From assembly GCF_004803755.1 (NCBI RefSeq), contig NZ_CP032311.1:2744501-2808500 (forward strand): DNA of 64,000 nt. Direction: 5' to 3'. The stretch is from Pseudomonas sp. DG56-2. GTDB lineage: Bacteria > Pseudomonadota > Gammaproteobacteria > Pseudomonadales > Pseudomonadaceae. Positions 1 through 9,476 of this stretch are shown piece by piece. Within the stretch, counting starts at the first letter, position 1. Every line of letters begins with the position of its first letter. A model generated the notes under the pieces. The model searched no databases. It was not told where the DNA came from and saw nothing but the letters and a program-made list of their open reading frames with translations. A program made the position numbers and the translations under genes.

Positions 1-34
1 CCGGGCTTTGCAACTGCTGCAGGACCGCCATCCG

Positions 35-829
35 ATGAAAACCTTGAAGATCGCTACCTTCAACGTCAATGGCATTCGCGCCCGGCTGCCGAACCTGCTG
101 GCCTGGCTCGAACGTGAACGCCCTGATATCGCTTGTTTGCAGGAACTCAAGGCAGTAGACCGGTACTTCCCCAAGGCCGACCTCGAGGCAATCGGTTATG
201 CCAGCCTGTTCATGGGCCAGGCTTCCTGGAATGGCGTGGCCATCCTCGTTCGCGATGCCGAGCCGCTGGAAGTACGGCGCGGCTTACCCGGCACCGAAGG
301 CGATCCGCAAAGCCGCTATCTGGCGGCAGCAGCGCACGGGGTACTGGTCGGCTGCTTGTATCTACCCAACGGCAATCCGCAACCGGGCCCGAAATTCGAT
401 TACAAACTGGCCTGGTTCGAACGATTGATCGAGCATGCTGCTACCTTGCAAGGCAGCGATCATCCTGTGGTACTGGCCGGCGATTACAACGTAGTGCCGA
501 CCGACTTCGACATCTACAACACCCGTTCATGGCTCAAGGATGCCTTGCTGCAACCGCAGAGCCGCGAATGCTACCAGCGCCTGTTGCAGCAGGGCTGGAC
601 CGATGCGCTGCGCCATCTTTACCCCAACGACAGGATCTACACTTTCTGGGACTACTTCCGCCAGCATTGGCAGAAGAACGCAGGCTTGCGCATTGATCAC
701 TTGCTGCTCAATCCAACGCTCAAACCTTGCCTGAAAAACGCCGGCGTAGATGCCTGGGTGCGTAATGAGGCACATGCCAGCGACCATGCACCGACCTGGA
801 TAGAACTGGACACGCGCAAACTCAAATAG
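35..829 (+). CDS. xthA: Exodeoxyribonuclease III (AP endonuclease)
   Basis: Predicted DNA repair nuclease of the exonuclease III/AP endonuclease family, which cuts at abasic sites and degrades 3' ends of duplex DNA in the cytoplasm. Of 264 residues, close to the usual 260-270. The family signatures are visible: NVNGIR near the N-terminus, the metal-binding Glu in LQELK, GDYNVVP near residue 150, and SDHAP near the C-terminus. These intact catalytic motifs separate it from the related catabolite regulator Crc, which has lost them. The ATG at 35 is preferred over an in-frame TTG at 8 because the protein then begins MKTLKIATFN, as family members do. Upstream context is outside the window. Confidence 0.93.
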   Translation: MKTLKIATFNVNGIRARLPNLLAWLERERPDIACLQELKAVDRYFPKADLEAIGYASLFMGQASWNGVAILVRDAEPLEVRRGLPGTEGDPQSRYLAAAAHGVLVGCLYLPNGNPQPGPKFDYKLAWFERLIEHAATLQGSDHPVVLAGDYNVVPTDFDIYNTRSWLKDALLQPQSRECYQRLLQQGWTDALRHLYPNDRIYTFWDYFRQHWQKNAGLRIDHLLLNPTLKPCLKNAGVDAWVRNEAHASDHAPTWIELDTRKLK

Positions 830-942
830 ATCGCAATACGCTGCAGACTACCGTTCGTCCGCTGCCCGGCACCTTGGCCTGCTTATAGCTTTCCACATGG
901 CTATGGGGCGTGGTGATGCGCCTTTTGCCTGCGGAGAACTCC

Positions 943-2310
943 ATGACCTTGCTGAAACCCATGAGCGGCGATCTTGCCGAATTACACCGTCATGGTTCAC
1001 TGCGTGAGCTGTATCAGCACCTGCTGTCCAGCGAGAAAGAGGAGGCCGCGCAAGCGGCGGCCACGTTTTTGCAGCAACAACTGGCCGCAGTCGAAGACGT
1101 GGCCACCGGGCTACCGCCAGATGCGCAACAACTGGCCCATTGGGTCGAGCAAAACTGTGTGGCGGTGGCGGCCGAATACGCCGACTATCTGGAGCAGCGC
1201 AAGCAAGGGGCCGTGCGCAGATATTTTCACAACAAGGCGCACGCGCTGCACACATTGCGCAGCGTGGCGCCAACCAAACTGGTCGATGGTGCCTGGTTGT
1301 ACGGTGTGCTGGAGCACTGGCGCGACTATCGCTATAACGGCTTGATAACCACGTACCTTGAAGAGCTCGGTGATGGACAGGGTGCCCAGAACCATGTCGC
1401 CATCTACCGACGCCTGTTGGCCGAACATGATTGCGAGAGCGACCAGGGGCTTGCCGACGAACACTTTCACCAAGGCGCGATCCAGTTGGCGCTAGGCTGT
1501 TGCGCCAGTGACTTCATGCCCGAAGTGCTGGGCTATAACCTTGGTTACGAGCAATTGCCATTGCATTTGCTGGTCTGCGCCTACGAACTCATTGAACTGG
1601 GCATCGACCCTTATTATTTCAGCCTTCACGTCACCATCGACAACGCCAGCACCGGGCATGCCCGCCGGGCAGTAGTGGCCGTACGCGAATTGATGCCGGT
1701 GGGCATGGACCCGCAGTTGTACTGGAAGCGTGTCGCACGGGGTTACGCGCTCAATGATCTGGGCACAAGCACCACTGCGGTCATCCAAGCTTTCGATCTG
1801 GAGCAGGAGTTGTTGGCGATGCTCGAACGCAAGCGTCCGTTTGGCCAGCACATGCACTCCGACTACGCCAGTTTCGAGGGCAAGACCGTCAACCAATGGC
1901 TCAGTGAATCTGGGCAAATGCCCGACTTCCTACGCGCCCTCCAAGGCAAGGGCTGGATCCAGCGTCATCAGGACCCGGCAAACAGCCGTTTCTGGCAGTT
2001 GATCGACGGGGCTGGAGCGGTGATGTTTGGCGTGTTCAGCGGCTTCGAAAAGCAGCTGATACACGATTGGATTGCTGGCGACTGGCAGGATGGTCGTCGT
2101 CGTTGTGCGCGACGACGTATTTCCAACGTGGCCGCTCAAGAGTTACCCGAGGATGCGGAAACCGAAGCGCTCAGTGCATCGCTCAAAGGCCAGCCCGCTG
2201 ATGCACAGATTGCGCTGTTGATGCCTTGGCTCGGCCCACAGCGTCACAGCCGTCCTGCCGGCTTGTTCGCTACGCGCCGCTTTATCGAGCTACGTACCCG
2301 TTTGCGCTGA
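943..2310 (+). CDS. Iron-containing redox enzyme, haem-oxygenase-like fold
   Basis: Protein of 455 residues that I assign to the haem-oxygenase-like iron oxidase superfamily (Haem_oxygenas_2), whose studied members (UndA, SznF, BesC) use a non-haem di-iron centre. Candidate ligand patterns are EELGDGQGAQNH near residue 150 and an H-x3-D-x5-H run (LHVTIDNASTGH) near residue 230. The substrate is unknown. The start at 943 is chosen because GGAGA lies 5-6 bases upstream; a GTG at 910 is in frame but has no such site. It is followed 18 bp later by a methyltransferase and then by a YbdK-type ligase overlapping that gene by one base, so the three probably form one biosynthetic or modification cassette. 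Superfamily confident, activity unknown. Confidence 0.72.
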   Translation: MTLLKPMSGDLAELHRHGSLRELYQHLLSSEKEEAAQAAATFLQQQLAAVEDVATGLPPDAQQLAHWVEQNCVAVAAEYADYLEQRKQGAVRRYFHNKAHALHTLRSVAPTKLVDGAWLYGVLEHWRDYRYNGLITTYLEELGDGQGAQNHVAIYRRLLAEHDCESDQGLADEHFHQGAIQLALGCCASDFMPEVLGYNLGYEQLPLHLLVCAYELIELGIDPYYFSLHVTIDNASTGHARRAVVAVRELMPVGMDPQLYWKRVARGYALNDLGTSTTAVIQAFDLEQELLAMLERKRPFGQHMHSDYASFEGKTVNQWLSESGQMPDFLRALQGKGWIQRHQDPANSRFWQLIDGAGAVMFGVFSGFEKQLIHDWIAGDWQDGRRRCARRRISNVAAQELPEDAETEALSASLKGQPADAQIALLMPWLGPQRHSRPAGLFATRRFIELRTRLR

Positions 2311-2328
2311 CCCGCCAAGGATGCCGCC

Positions 2329-3309
2329 ATGGTTGATTTCGTCAAATGTCCAGAACGCCCGCTATACCCACATCAGCCTTTGGCCGACCGTGCTTTGCTT
2401 GGACTGGGTCGACGCTTGCAGGCTGATGGCTACCGCTTCATCACCCCAACACCCTTGACCCACCAACGCGTCAACAATCGCCCCAACAACCCTCGCAACG
2501 AAGACCTGCGCGGTGTTTTTGGCTGGTCGAGGCCATTTGAAGCCAACCTGTTCAAGGCAAACGACCTGGCCATGCTGGAGGAGGCCGGTATTGTTCAGAG
2601 GTGCGCCGGGCTGTATCGCAGCACCGTCCGTTGGTCCAGCCTTGGACCCTTGTTGCTGGCGCATTCGGCGTTTCCCACGACTGAGGCCGACGCGGTATTT
2701 TTCGGGCCTGACAGCTATCGCTTCGCCAGTTTGATCGAAGCACACCTGCTACAGCATTTCACACCCGTTCACCGGGCGGTGGACATTGGCTGCGGTGCCG
2801 GCGCGGGCGCCCTGGTGCTGGCGCGGGCGCGCCAGGACGCTGAGGTACTGGCGTTGGATATCAATCCGCGGGCCCTGCGCCTGTGCGCAGTCAATGCCGA
2901 ACTGGCCGGGGCCACTAACGTCAGCATCTACCACAGCGATGTGCTCAACAGTGTCGAAGGATGCTTCGATCTGATTCTGGCTAACCCGCCTTACATGAAC
3001 GACGTGCAACAACGGGCTTACCGGCATGGCGGCGGTGCCCTGGGTGAACACTTGTCGTTACGCATCCTCGAGGAGTCACTACCGCGACTGCAAGTTCATG
3101 GCACGTTGCTGTTGTACACCGGCGTGGCGATGGTGGCAGGCAGCGACCCGTTCCTGGCTGCTACACAGCGCCTGCTGACCGACGCCAATTTCGCCTGGAC
3201 TTACCGCGAACTCGACCCCGATGTCTTCGGAGAAGAGTTGGAAAAGCCCGGCTACGAGCAGGTCGAGCGGATTGCGGTAGTAGCCCTGACCGTGTCGCGG
3301 TTGCGCTGA
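2329..3309 (+). CDS. Class I SAM-dependent methyltransferase (HemK-like motifs)
   Basis: A 326-residue methyltransferase. The SAM-binding loop VDIGCGAGAGAL lies near residue 150 and is followed by the acidic end of strand 2 (LALDINPRAL). NPPY near residue 218 is the motif of enzymes that methylate amide or amino nitrogens, such as HemK/PrmC and the N6-adenine methyltransferases. The N-terminal 140 residues are not a typical PrmC helper domain. It sits second in a tight cassette: 18 bp after the iron-oxidase gene and overlapping the next gene by one base (TGATG). It probably acts on a small molecule or peptide made with these neighbours; a translation-factor methylase is less likely. The substrate is unknown. 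Confidence 0.75.
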   Translation: MVDFVKCPERPLYPHQPLADRALLGLGRRLQADGYRFITPTPLTHQRVNNRPNNPRNEDLRGVFGWSRPFEANLFKANDLAMLEEAGIVQRCAGLYRSTVRWSSLGPLLLAHSAFPTTEADAVFFGPDSYRFASLIEAHLLQHFTPVHRAVDIGCGAGAGALVLARARQDAEVLALDINPRALRLCAVNAELAGATNVSIYHSDVLNSVEGCFDLILANPPYMNDVQQRAYRHGGGALGEHLSLRILEESLPRLQVHGTLLLYTGVAMVAGSDPFLAATQRLLTDANFAWTYRELDPDVFGEELEKPGYEQVERIAVVALTVSRLR

Positions 3310-4433
3310 TGAGCGCCAAGGGTGTTGTTCAACGCTTTGGAATCGAGGAGGAATACTTCATCACCGACCTCAAGACCCGACGCATGCTGGCAGCACCGGA
3401 TGAACCTGTGCTTGCAGCTTGCCGGGAAGCTTTGGAGGGCGGTTTTGCCTACGAAATGTTCCAGGGCCAAGTCGAGCTGGCTTCGCCGGTGTTCACCCAA
3501 ACCGATCAAGCCGCCGAATACATGAGCAAGGCGCGCGCGCGGCTCGATCAAGCATTGGCCGAGCATGGCCTGGGGTTCATCTGCGCCGGCGCCCATCCGC
3601 TTGCCGACTGGCGTGAACAACAGCAAACACCGCAAAGCCACTTTCGTGAACTGTTTGCCGAGTTTGCCCTGGTTGCACGGCGCAGCGTGTTGTCTGGTCT
3701 GCATGTTCACGCCGAAATCCCCGCAGGGGTCGACCGTATCGCGGTAATGAACGAAGTACTGCCCTGGACGCCGCTGTTGCTGGCCCTGAGCACGTCTTCA
3801 CCGTTCTGGGACGGCGTGAACAGCGGCTACATGAGCTATCGCCAGGCGCTCTGCGATGAATGGCCACGCATGGGCATCCCAGAACATCTGGCCAATGAAA
3901 CGGCATTCGCTCAGTACCTCGACACACTCCGGCAAGCGGGCGCCATCGCCGCCAAGGCCAATGTGTGGTGGGCGATCAGACCTTCTTTGAGCTTTCCCAC
4001 CCTGGAACTGCGCATGACCGATGCTTGTCCACGGTTGGCTGACGCGCTACTGCTGGCAGGGCTGTTTCGGGTAATGGTCCACCACGCCTGTTGTCAGGCG
4101 CAACCGGGTAGTGGCTACACCGCGCCGATAGGTTGGTTACTCAAAGAAAATCGTGCCCAGGCTCGCCGCTGGGGACGCCATGGACGCTATGTGCTCGCAC
4201 CTGCCAGCGATGCGCTGACACTCGAGCAGTGGCTGGATCAGGCCAGCGATACCTTCGATTCGAGCGCTCAAGCGTTGGGCGAGGAGGGGTTGTTCGACCA
4301 AGCCCGACGGCTGTTGCGCGCAGGGACCAGCGCCGAGCGGCAACTGCGTTGCTTTGATGTTGCTGCCCACACCCCGTCGCCGTTAATGGCAGTGGCCGAG
4401 CAATTACTTGAGGAAAGTCGCCAAGCCCTTTGA
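3309..4433 (+). CDS. YbdK-type carboxylate-amine ligase (GCS2 family)
   Basis: A 374-residue member of the glutamate-cysteine ligase type 2 family, related to E. coli YbdK, which joins a carboxylate to an amine using ATP. The N-terminus carries the family signature FGIEEEYFITD. Further family marks are FEMFQ-like YEMFQGQVELASP, the histidines of GLHVHAEIP near residue 135, and PTLELRMTDACP near residue 230. Its ATG overlaps the stop of the methyltransferase, implying translational coupling. With an iron oxidase and a methyltransferase upstream, it may build or cap an amide-linked metabolite; this is inference from context. A stem-forming sequence follows it, before the convergent stress-protein gene. 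Confidence 0.82.
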   Translation: MSAKGVVQRFGIEEEYFITDLKTRRMLAAPDEPVLAACREALEGGFAYEMFQGQVELASPVFTQTDQAAEYMSKARARLDQALAEHGLGFICAGAHPLADWREQQQTPQSHFRELFAEFALVARRSVLSGLHVHAEIPAGVDRIAVMNEVLPWTPLLLALSTSSPFWDGVNSGYMSYRQALCDEWPRMGIPEHLANETAFAQYLDTLRQAGAIAAKANVWWAIRPSLSFPTLELRMTDACPRLADALLLAGLFRVMVHHACCQAQPGSGYTAPIGWLLKENRAQARRWGRHGRYVLAPASDALTLEQWLDQASDTFDSSAQALGEEGLFDQARRLLRAGTSAERQLRCFDVAAHTPSPLMAVAEQLLEESRQAL

Positions 4434-4438
4434 TGCCA

Positions 4439-4482
4439 GCGATCGCCCTGGCCTCCGGGGCAGAGGAGGGTGGGGCGATCGC
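4439..4482. terminator. Possible bidirectional terminator stem between convergent genes
   Basis: Perfect 9-base arms, GCGATCGCC at 4439-4447 and GGCGATCGC at 4474-4482, flank a 26-base loop in the gap between the ligase (+) and the universal stress protein (-). A shorter stem, ACGCT/AGCGT, and a short T run follow at about 4485-4497. The position between converging genes favours termination. The long loop and weak T tract make this tentative. Confidence 0.4.
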
Positions 4483-4498
4483 CTGACGCTTTTGAGCG

Positions 4499-5374
4499 TT
4501 ACAGCGATACCAGCACGTCGCCTTGGGATTCACTGAGTACGTGCTTGGTGATGCTGCCTACCAACAGCTCTTCCAGTGCACTTTCACCTTGCTTGCCTAT
4601 CACGATCAGGTCGCAGTCCAACTCCTGTTCCTGCTCGACGATTCGCCAGGCAGCGTCACCATGCACCACCACCTGCCGCGCATCGGGCACCCCAGCCGCT
4701 TCGCTCAAAGCAGCAAGCTGCTGTATCGCGTCCTTCTTGATCACGTTGCGGTAGTGGGTGAGGGTGTCATGGTCTACATGGGCGAAACGCATACTGCCCT
4801 CGAAGGGTGCTTCGAACACGTGCAACAGAATGATTTCGGCCTGTGGCGCAATGGCCTTGGCCAGCTTGATCGCACGTAGGGACGACGGCGAGAAATCAAC
4901 CGGAACCAACAAGGTACGGTACTCCCGACGTGGCGCCTGTTTGACTACCAGTAGCGGGCAAAGCATGCGGTTGAGCATGCGCTGGACAGTCGAGCCCAGC
5001 AACAAGTGACGAACCACGCTCTGGCCCTTGGCGCCACAGACCAGCAGGTTGATGCGTTTGTCCTGCACCACACGGGTAATTTCGGTGATGACCGAACCTG
5101 GCACAACATGGCTGCCCGCGCTGACGTCGTAGCGCTGGAACAGGCTGTCAGCCTGCTCGTGGGCTTTTTCTTTGGCACTGGAAAGGGCCTTGGCCAGCAG
5201 GTCGTCATCAGGCGCAACAATCTGCTTGAGACGCTCGAACGGGGCAGGATTGGCAACATAGAGCAAATCCAGCGAAGCCGCCAACTCCTTGCTCAATAAT
5301 GCCGCGCGCTCTGCCGCGTGACGGGCCGAGGCGGACAGGTCGGTGGCAACCAGTATATGGCTCAACTGGGACAT
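4499..5374 (-). CDS. Tandem-domain universal stress protein
   Basis: A 291-residue cytoplasmic protein with two UspA domains. Domain 1 (about residues 1-145) opens HILVATDLSASARHAA and ends with a nucleotide-binding G-x2-G-x9-G-S pattern in CGAKGQSVVRHLLLGST. Domain 2 (about 155-291) opens TLLVPVDFSPSSLRAIKLA and ends GKQGESALEELLVGSITKHV. Both halves keep the ATP-binding glycines. Two-domain forms of this size are common in Pseudomonas and are often induced by oxygen limitation or growth arrest. The start at 5374 is supported by AAGGAG eight bases upstream; the frame stays open further upstream but there it lacks family similarity. It lies downstream of, and on the same strand as, the exporter genes, but about 235 bp apart. 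Confidence 0.9.
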   Translation of the reverse strand: MSQLSHILVATDLSASARHAAERAALLSKELAASLDLLYVANPAPFERLKQIVAPDDDLLAKALSSAKEKAHEQADSLFQRYDVSAGSHVVPGSVITEITRVVQDKRINLLVCGAKGQSVVRHLLLGSTVQRMLNRMLCPLLVVKQAPRREYRTLLVPVDFSPSSLRAIKLAKAIAPQAEIILLHVFEAPFEGSMRFAHVDHDTLTHYRNVIKKDAIQQLAALSEAAGVPDARQVVVHGDAAWRIVEQEQELDCDLIVIGKQGESALEELLVGSITKHVLSESQGDVLVSL

Positions 5375-5609
5375 TTCGGTCTCCTTATGCAGTACTGCGT
5401 TCCTGAATCCACGAAGTCGCCTTCGCTGACGCGTTGGCTGGAGTTCGCTGCGATTCGTGCTTGCAGCCATCCTCGCGCGATTGGCGCTCGACGTCGTGAC
5501 CTGCGTCAACGATAGGACAGCGACGTCGCAGACAAGTAAAGCCGATCTCCACAATTGCGCCTGAGCAGGGGAACTCGAAGCACCGCTTACGGTGACTGTA
5601 CAAGGGCCT

Positions 5610-7130
5610 TCAACGGAATATGTTTTGCCAGGCAATCAACACCGTACAGACCACCGCAAGCGCCGCAATGGCAGTGAAGTATTCGATCCCCACCAGATAA
5701 CTGATTTGCTGGTTAACTTGTTGGCCGACATAAATCAGAGCCATTTTCCCGGCCTGTGCACTCTCGTGGTTTTGGCCAAAATGCCGGGCCAGGGTATCGA
5801 CATAGCTGCCAAAGGCCGCATCGGCATGGGTCAGGCGCAGGTTGAGCAGGTTATATTGCTCAGTGCTTCGCCATTGGGAAAACAACGTGGCCAGGCAGGT
5901 GCCCAGGGCCGTGAAGATTTCGCGCAGCATGTTCTTGACCTGCTGCGCATGGGCAAACAACTTGTCGTCGTGGGCCACGTCGGCGAAGGCCTGGATTGCT
6001 GTAGTGGGAATCACCAACATAATGAAACAGCCGTTAAGCGCCAGTGCCGGCAGAATGTGTCCGACGAGATCGGTGTCGGGCGCGACATGCGCCAATAGCC
6101 ACGCGAAGCTGCCCAGAGCGATGAAGCCGGCAATGTGGAATTTCTTCGACCCGGGATGGGTATTGATGATGCGTAGCATCACTGCCCACGTTACTACCGT
6201 CATCGCCAGGCCCAACGACTGCTGCTTGCCGATAGTTTCCCAGGCATAGCCCATGCCGGTTTGCAGGAAGGCCGGCAGTATGAAGTTGTTCGCACCTTGC
6301 ACGACATAGGCGAAGCTGAATACAGCCACACCGAACACAAACCGAGGCTTCTGCCACAGCTCCCGCACCATAAGCAGTGGCTTTTCATTGCGGTGCTCGG
6401 CATGAAAATAGCTGTAAAGGGCAAAACCCGCTAAAGCGCAAAAGATCCCGAATATCGCGCGGTCGTCATAAAAGTTGTAATACGAACGCTGGAGTAGATA
6501 CAGCAGAAAGAACGACGCCACCGCCAACAACAAGATGCGCCCAAGATTAGATGGGCTGCGCGCGTCGTCGGCATGGGCATCTGCTGGCAAACACCGGCAA
6601 GCCAATATTGCCACCGTAACGGTAACCGCAATTAGCAGCCAGAACATTGTTTGCCAATGGTCCTCGGTGACTGCCAGAGACGCCAGCAACGGCGCCAATC
6701 CGGTGCCTACGGCGAGCCCTGCGAAGAACGCCTTGACCCCACCAAAGCGCACCGATCCAGCGGGCAACTGGTGTACCAGCACTCTAGCAGTAGTCATGAA
6801 TGCTGCGCCGCCCAGGGCCATGATCACCCGCCCCGCGGTGAACATCCCAAGGTCATGACTTGCCGCACACATCAGGCAGCCCGCGATGTGCACCACAATC
6901 GAAGCGTGAACATAATGGCGCAGCCCCATGCGTTCGATGAACCAGTGCTTCTTGGCAATCATGACCACGGCAACGCACGCATACAGGGCAGCAATGAAGC
7001 TGTACTCCTCGGGACTGGCATCGATTTCGCCACGAATCGGCGCAGCAGCGAATGACACCATACCGATCTGCAGAAACTCGACAAGGTTGAGCAAAAAGAT
7101 GATCGCTAACAAGGCGTACCGAAGGCTCAT
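5610..7130 (-). CDS. MFS exporter, EmrB/DHA2-like
   Basis: A 506-residue major facilitator of the drug:H+ antiporter-2 type, matching the usual EmrB length of about 510 with roughly 14 hydrophobic segments in the inner membrane. The first helix begins ALLAIIFLLNLVEFLQIGMV, and a family-like loop follows (AAPIRGEIDASPEEYSFIAA). It starts four bases after the stop of a membrane-fusion protein gene, so the two form an EmrAB-type pump that would export hydrophobic or aromatic compounds. No outer-membrane factor gene is next to them. The exported substrate cannot be read from the sequence. Confidence 0.85.
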   Translation of the reverse strand: MSLRYALLAIIFLLNLVEFLQIGMVSFAAAPIRGEIDASPEEYSFIAALYACVAVVMIAKKHWFIERMGLRHYVHASIVVHIAGCLMCAASHDLGMFTAGRVIMALGGAAFMTTARVLVHQLPAGSVRFGGVKAFFAGLAVGTGLAPLLASLAVTEDHWQTMFWLLIAVTVTVAILACRCLPADAHADDARSPSNLGRILLLAVASFFLLYLLQRSYYNFYDDRAIFGIFCALAGFALYSYFHAEHRNEKPLLMVRELWQKPRFVFGVAVFSFAYVVQGANNFILPAFLQTGMGYAWETIGKQQSLGLAMTVVTWAVMLRIINTHPGSKKFHIAGFIALGSFAWLLAHVAPDTDLVGHILPALALNGCFIMLVIPTTAIQAFADVAHDDKLFAHAQQVKNMLREIFTALGTCLATLFSQWRSTEQYNLLNLRLTHADAAFGSYVDTLARHFGQNHESAQAGKMALIYVGQQVNQQISYLVGIEYFTAIAALAVVCTVLIAWQNIFR

Positions 7131-7134
7131 AACA

Positions 7135-8292
7135 TTACCGGCCCGCCAAAGCGGCCTGAGTGGTGGTGTTGGCATGAATGACCTGCGCGACGCGGCGATC
7201 GGCCTCACGCATTTCTTGGTCAAAGACATGGGTCTGATAAGAGTCGTCCAAGGCAATTGCGCTGCTCACTTGCGTACCCCGGTGATCGCGGGTATCGACC
7301 TTGGCGTGCATGGTCATGCCAATGCGTAGCGGCTGCCGCAGCAGTTCGGCGCCTTGCAGGGTAATACGCACCGGTACGCGCTGGGTGACCTTGATCCAAT
7401 TCCCTGTCGCATTCTGTGCAGGCAGCAGCGAGAAAGCACTGCCGGTACCAGCATCGAGGCCGGCAACGCTGCCGTGATATTCAACATTGGTGCCGTAGAC
7501 TTCTGACGTCAGTATTACCGGCTGGCCAATGCGCAGGTGTTCAAGCTGCGACTCCTTGAAGTTGGCGTTGACCCACAATGAATCCAGTGGAACCACCGAC
7601 ATCAAGGCCAAACCCGGGCTGATGTGCTGGCCTGCCTGCACCCCGCGCTGGGTTACTGTGCCCGCGACCGGCGCGGCTATGGTCGTGCGCAACAGGGCGA
7701 TATAGGCGTCGCGCAAGTCGGCAGCTGCCGCGAGCACTTCGGGGTGGCTTTCCAAGTGGGTGCCATCGACCAGAGCACGGCGCTGGGCCAGTACCTGCTG
7801 AGAAACAACCAGGGCAGACCGAGCGTTCTGGGCGATGACCTCGGCATGACGGATCTCTTCCTTTGAAACGGCGCCAATGGCTACCAGCTGTTGACGCCGG
7901 GCGAGGTCAGCGCGGGCCTTGGCCAGGTCATTGCGGCGCTGATCAAGCTCCGCATCGAGTTGCTGCACCTGCAGGTACTGAGTTCGGGCCTGGCGGGTGG
8001 CACGCGCCAATGCAGCTTCAGCACGCTTGTAGCGGATCTGGGCATCCACGGGATTAAGGCGTACCAACACCCGGCCAGATTCGACATGGTCGGTGGTATC
8101 GGCTTCGATCCCGATCACCGTACCGCCAACCTGACTGGTTACCTGTACCACGTTACCCTGCACATAGGCATCCTCGGTACTTACAACGTCGGAGTCCAAT
8201 ACGATCCACGATAACGCAGCGATCAGCAGCACAAGGGCGGCAACGAAAATGGATAGGTCGTGTCTGTTGAGCGACAGGGAAAGCTTGGGCAT
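7135..8292 (-). CDS. Membrane-fusion (HlyD/EmrA-type) periplasmic adaptor
   Basis: A 385-residue adaptor that would link an inner-membrane exporter to an outer-membrane channel. It has one N-terminal membrane anchor (about residues 12-32) and a half-lipoyl domain (STEDAYVQGNVVQVTSQVGG). A long coiled-coil hairpin, rich in Ala, Arg, Gln and Glu, spans about residues 90-190, and beta-barrel segments follow (IAAPVAGTVTQRGVQAGQHI). The ATG at 8292 is chosen over an in-frame TTG five codons upstream; neither has a strong ribosome-binding site. It is the first gene of the pair with the MFS exporter. Confidence 0.87.
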   Translation of the reverse strand: MPKLSLSLNRHDLSIFVAALVLLIAALSWIVLDSDVVSTEDAYVQGNVVQVTSQVGGTVIGIEADTTDHVESGRVLVRLNPVDAQIRYKRAEAALARATRQARTQYLQVQQLDAELDQRRNDLAKARADLARRQQLVAIGAVSKEEIRHAEVIAQNARSALVVSQQVLAQRRALVDGTHLESHPEVLAAAADLRDAYIALLRTTIAAPVAGTVTQRGVQAGQHISPGLALMSVVPLDSLWVNANFKESQLEHLRIGQPVILTSEVYGTNVEYHGSVAGLDAGTGSAFSLLPAQNATGNWIKVTQRVPVRITLQGAELLRQPLRIGMTMHAKVDTRDHRGTQVSSAIALDDSYQTHVFDQEMREADRRVAQVIHANTTTQAALAGR

Positions 8293-8607
8293 AAATGCAC
8301 TCGGCAATTAGCAAGGAAAGAAGAGGGCGGGGCAACTTCGCAGCGGGGATTTCAACCACGGGGAGGCGAGTCCAAATCACGACACAGGAACGCATGTAGT
8401 GCGGTAAGCGACTGAATCTCCGGCCATTTTGCGACCAGCTGCAGCACCTTCACCAATTCAAATTAATGCGCATTGCCTGCACTTTTTTTGATATCAGTGT
8501 GACTTCACTCATATTGATAAGAGAGTTCAATAATTTGCATTTAATCTATTTCCGGCATCGGCCTACCATGCCCTCTGCATCGCATTGACTGCGAAAAGGA
8601 GTTGGTC
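8293..8607. other. Intergenic region between divergent exporter and monooxygenase genes
   Basis: About 315 bases hold the promoters for the adaptor gene (-) and the nitronate monooxygenase-like gene (+). The part nearest the latter (about 8460-8560) is AT-rich. A Shine-Dalgarno GGAG at 8598-8601 serves the ATG at 8608. I see no convincing operator palindrome, hairpin terminator or small ORF with coding features here. Confidence 0.6.
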
Positions 8608-9393
8608 ATGTCTTACCCGTCGCTGCAAACCCCGCTGGCAAAATCCCTCGGTTGCCGCTACCCGCTCATTTGCCTGGCAGGGCCGCAGGTCGACCAAGCC
8701 GAGTTTGCAGCTGCCATCGGCAATGCCGGTGGTTTGGGCTGCATACAGACGGCGAGGGTAACGAGCGCTCAGCTACAGCAGCAGGTTCTTGCCTACCAAG
8801 CCCTCAGCCAACGTCCATTTGCGGCGATCCTCGACTGCACGTGTACCGCACGATCGCTACATAACGAACAGATCCAGGCGTGCCTAACGTTGCAGGTACC
8901 CATCGTGATACTCGCGCCAACTGTGCAGAGCAGTGTGATCGAGCAGTTCAAACGCGCAGGCGTGCAGGTACTGCAGCAGGTCAAGCAATCCAGACAAGCC
9001 ATACATGCGATGGAGGCGGGTGCCGATGCGCTTATTGCCCAAGCAGATCGAAGCAGTCCCAACCTCGCTTATGAACTGGCCCTGTTGAATAACGCTCCGG
9101 TCATCGCCGCAGGCGGAATACGGACCGGCAACGCAGTGGTCGCGGCATTGGGCCGTGGCGCGCAAGGGGTGCTGTGCCAGTTGACCGGATACGCCATCGA
9201 CAACTTCCAGGCGCGAGAGCATTACGCGGGGCGGCTGGCGCAACTGGTGGATGAAGCGAAGGTGTGCATGGCGCTGGAGGGCGGAGAGTGTGATGGCCGC
9301 TTCAATCGATCGATGGAAATGGCGATGGCGTACCGTGCGCGCAAGGGGTCGGTGGCGGCGCAGGTGGGGCTGGGAGAGGGTGGAATTGTGTAA
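8608..9393 (+). CDS. Nitronate monooxygenase-like flavoprotein
   Basis: A 261-residue TIM-barrel protein of the 2-nitropropane dioxygenase/nitronate monooxygenase family, which uses FMN and oxygen to oxidise alkyl nitronates. Visible features are the N-terminal P-L-x-x-x-G stretch (YPLICLAGPQVDQAEFAAAI), the glycines of GNAGGLGCI, and the phosphate-binding end of the barrel, APVIAAGGIRTGNAVVAALG. It is shorter than most members (about 320-350), mainly for lack of the usual middle extension, so the true substrate may differ. GGAG six bases upstream supports the start. A perfect inverted repeat lies beyond its 3' end, before a convergent LysR gene. Confidence 0.72.
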   Translation: MSYPSLQTPLAKSLGCRYPLICLAGPQVDQAEFAAAIGNAGGLGCIQTARVTSAQLQQQVLAYQALSQRPFAAILDCTCTARSLHNEQIQACLTLQVPIVILAPTVQSSVIEQFKRAGVQVLQQVKQSRQAIHAMEAGADALIAQADRSSPNLAYELALLNNAPVIAAGGIRTGNAVVAALGRGAQGVLCQLTGYAIDNFQAREHYAGRLAQLVDEAKVCMALEGGECDGRFNRSMEMAMAYRARKGSVAAQVGLGEGGIV

Positions 9394-9476
9394 ACGTGCG
9401 AGACCTTCTTCGGATTGGTGCGCATGTAAAGCAACCACCCGTTGAACAGCCGAGGCTTGCAATTGCTTGCGAATTA

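Noticed and set aside
35..829. The first gene might be the catabolite regulator Crc.
   Set aside because: Crc keeps the fold but loses catalytic residues. Here NVNGIR, LQE, GDYN and SDHAP are intact, so exonuclease III is the better call.
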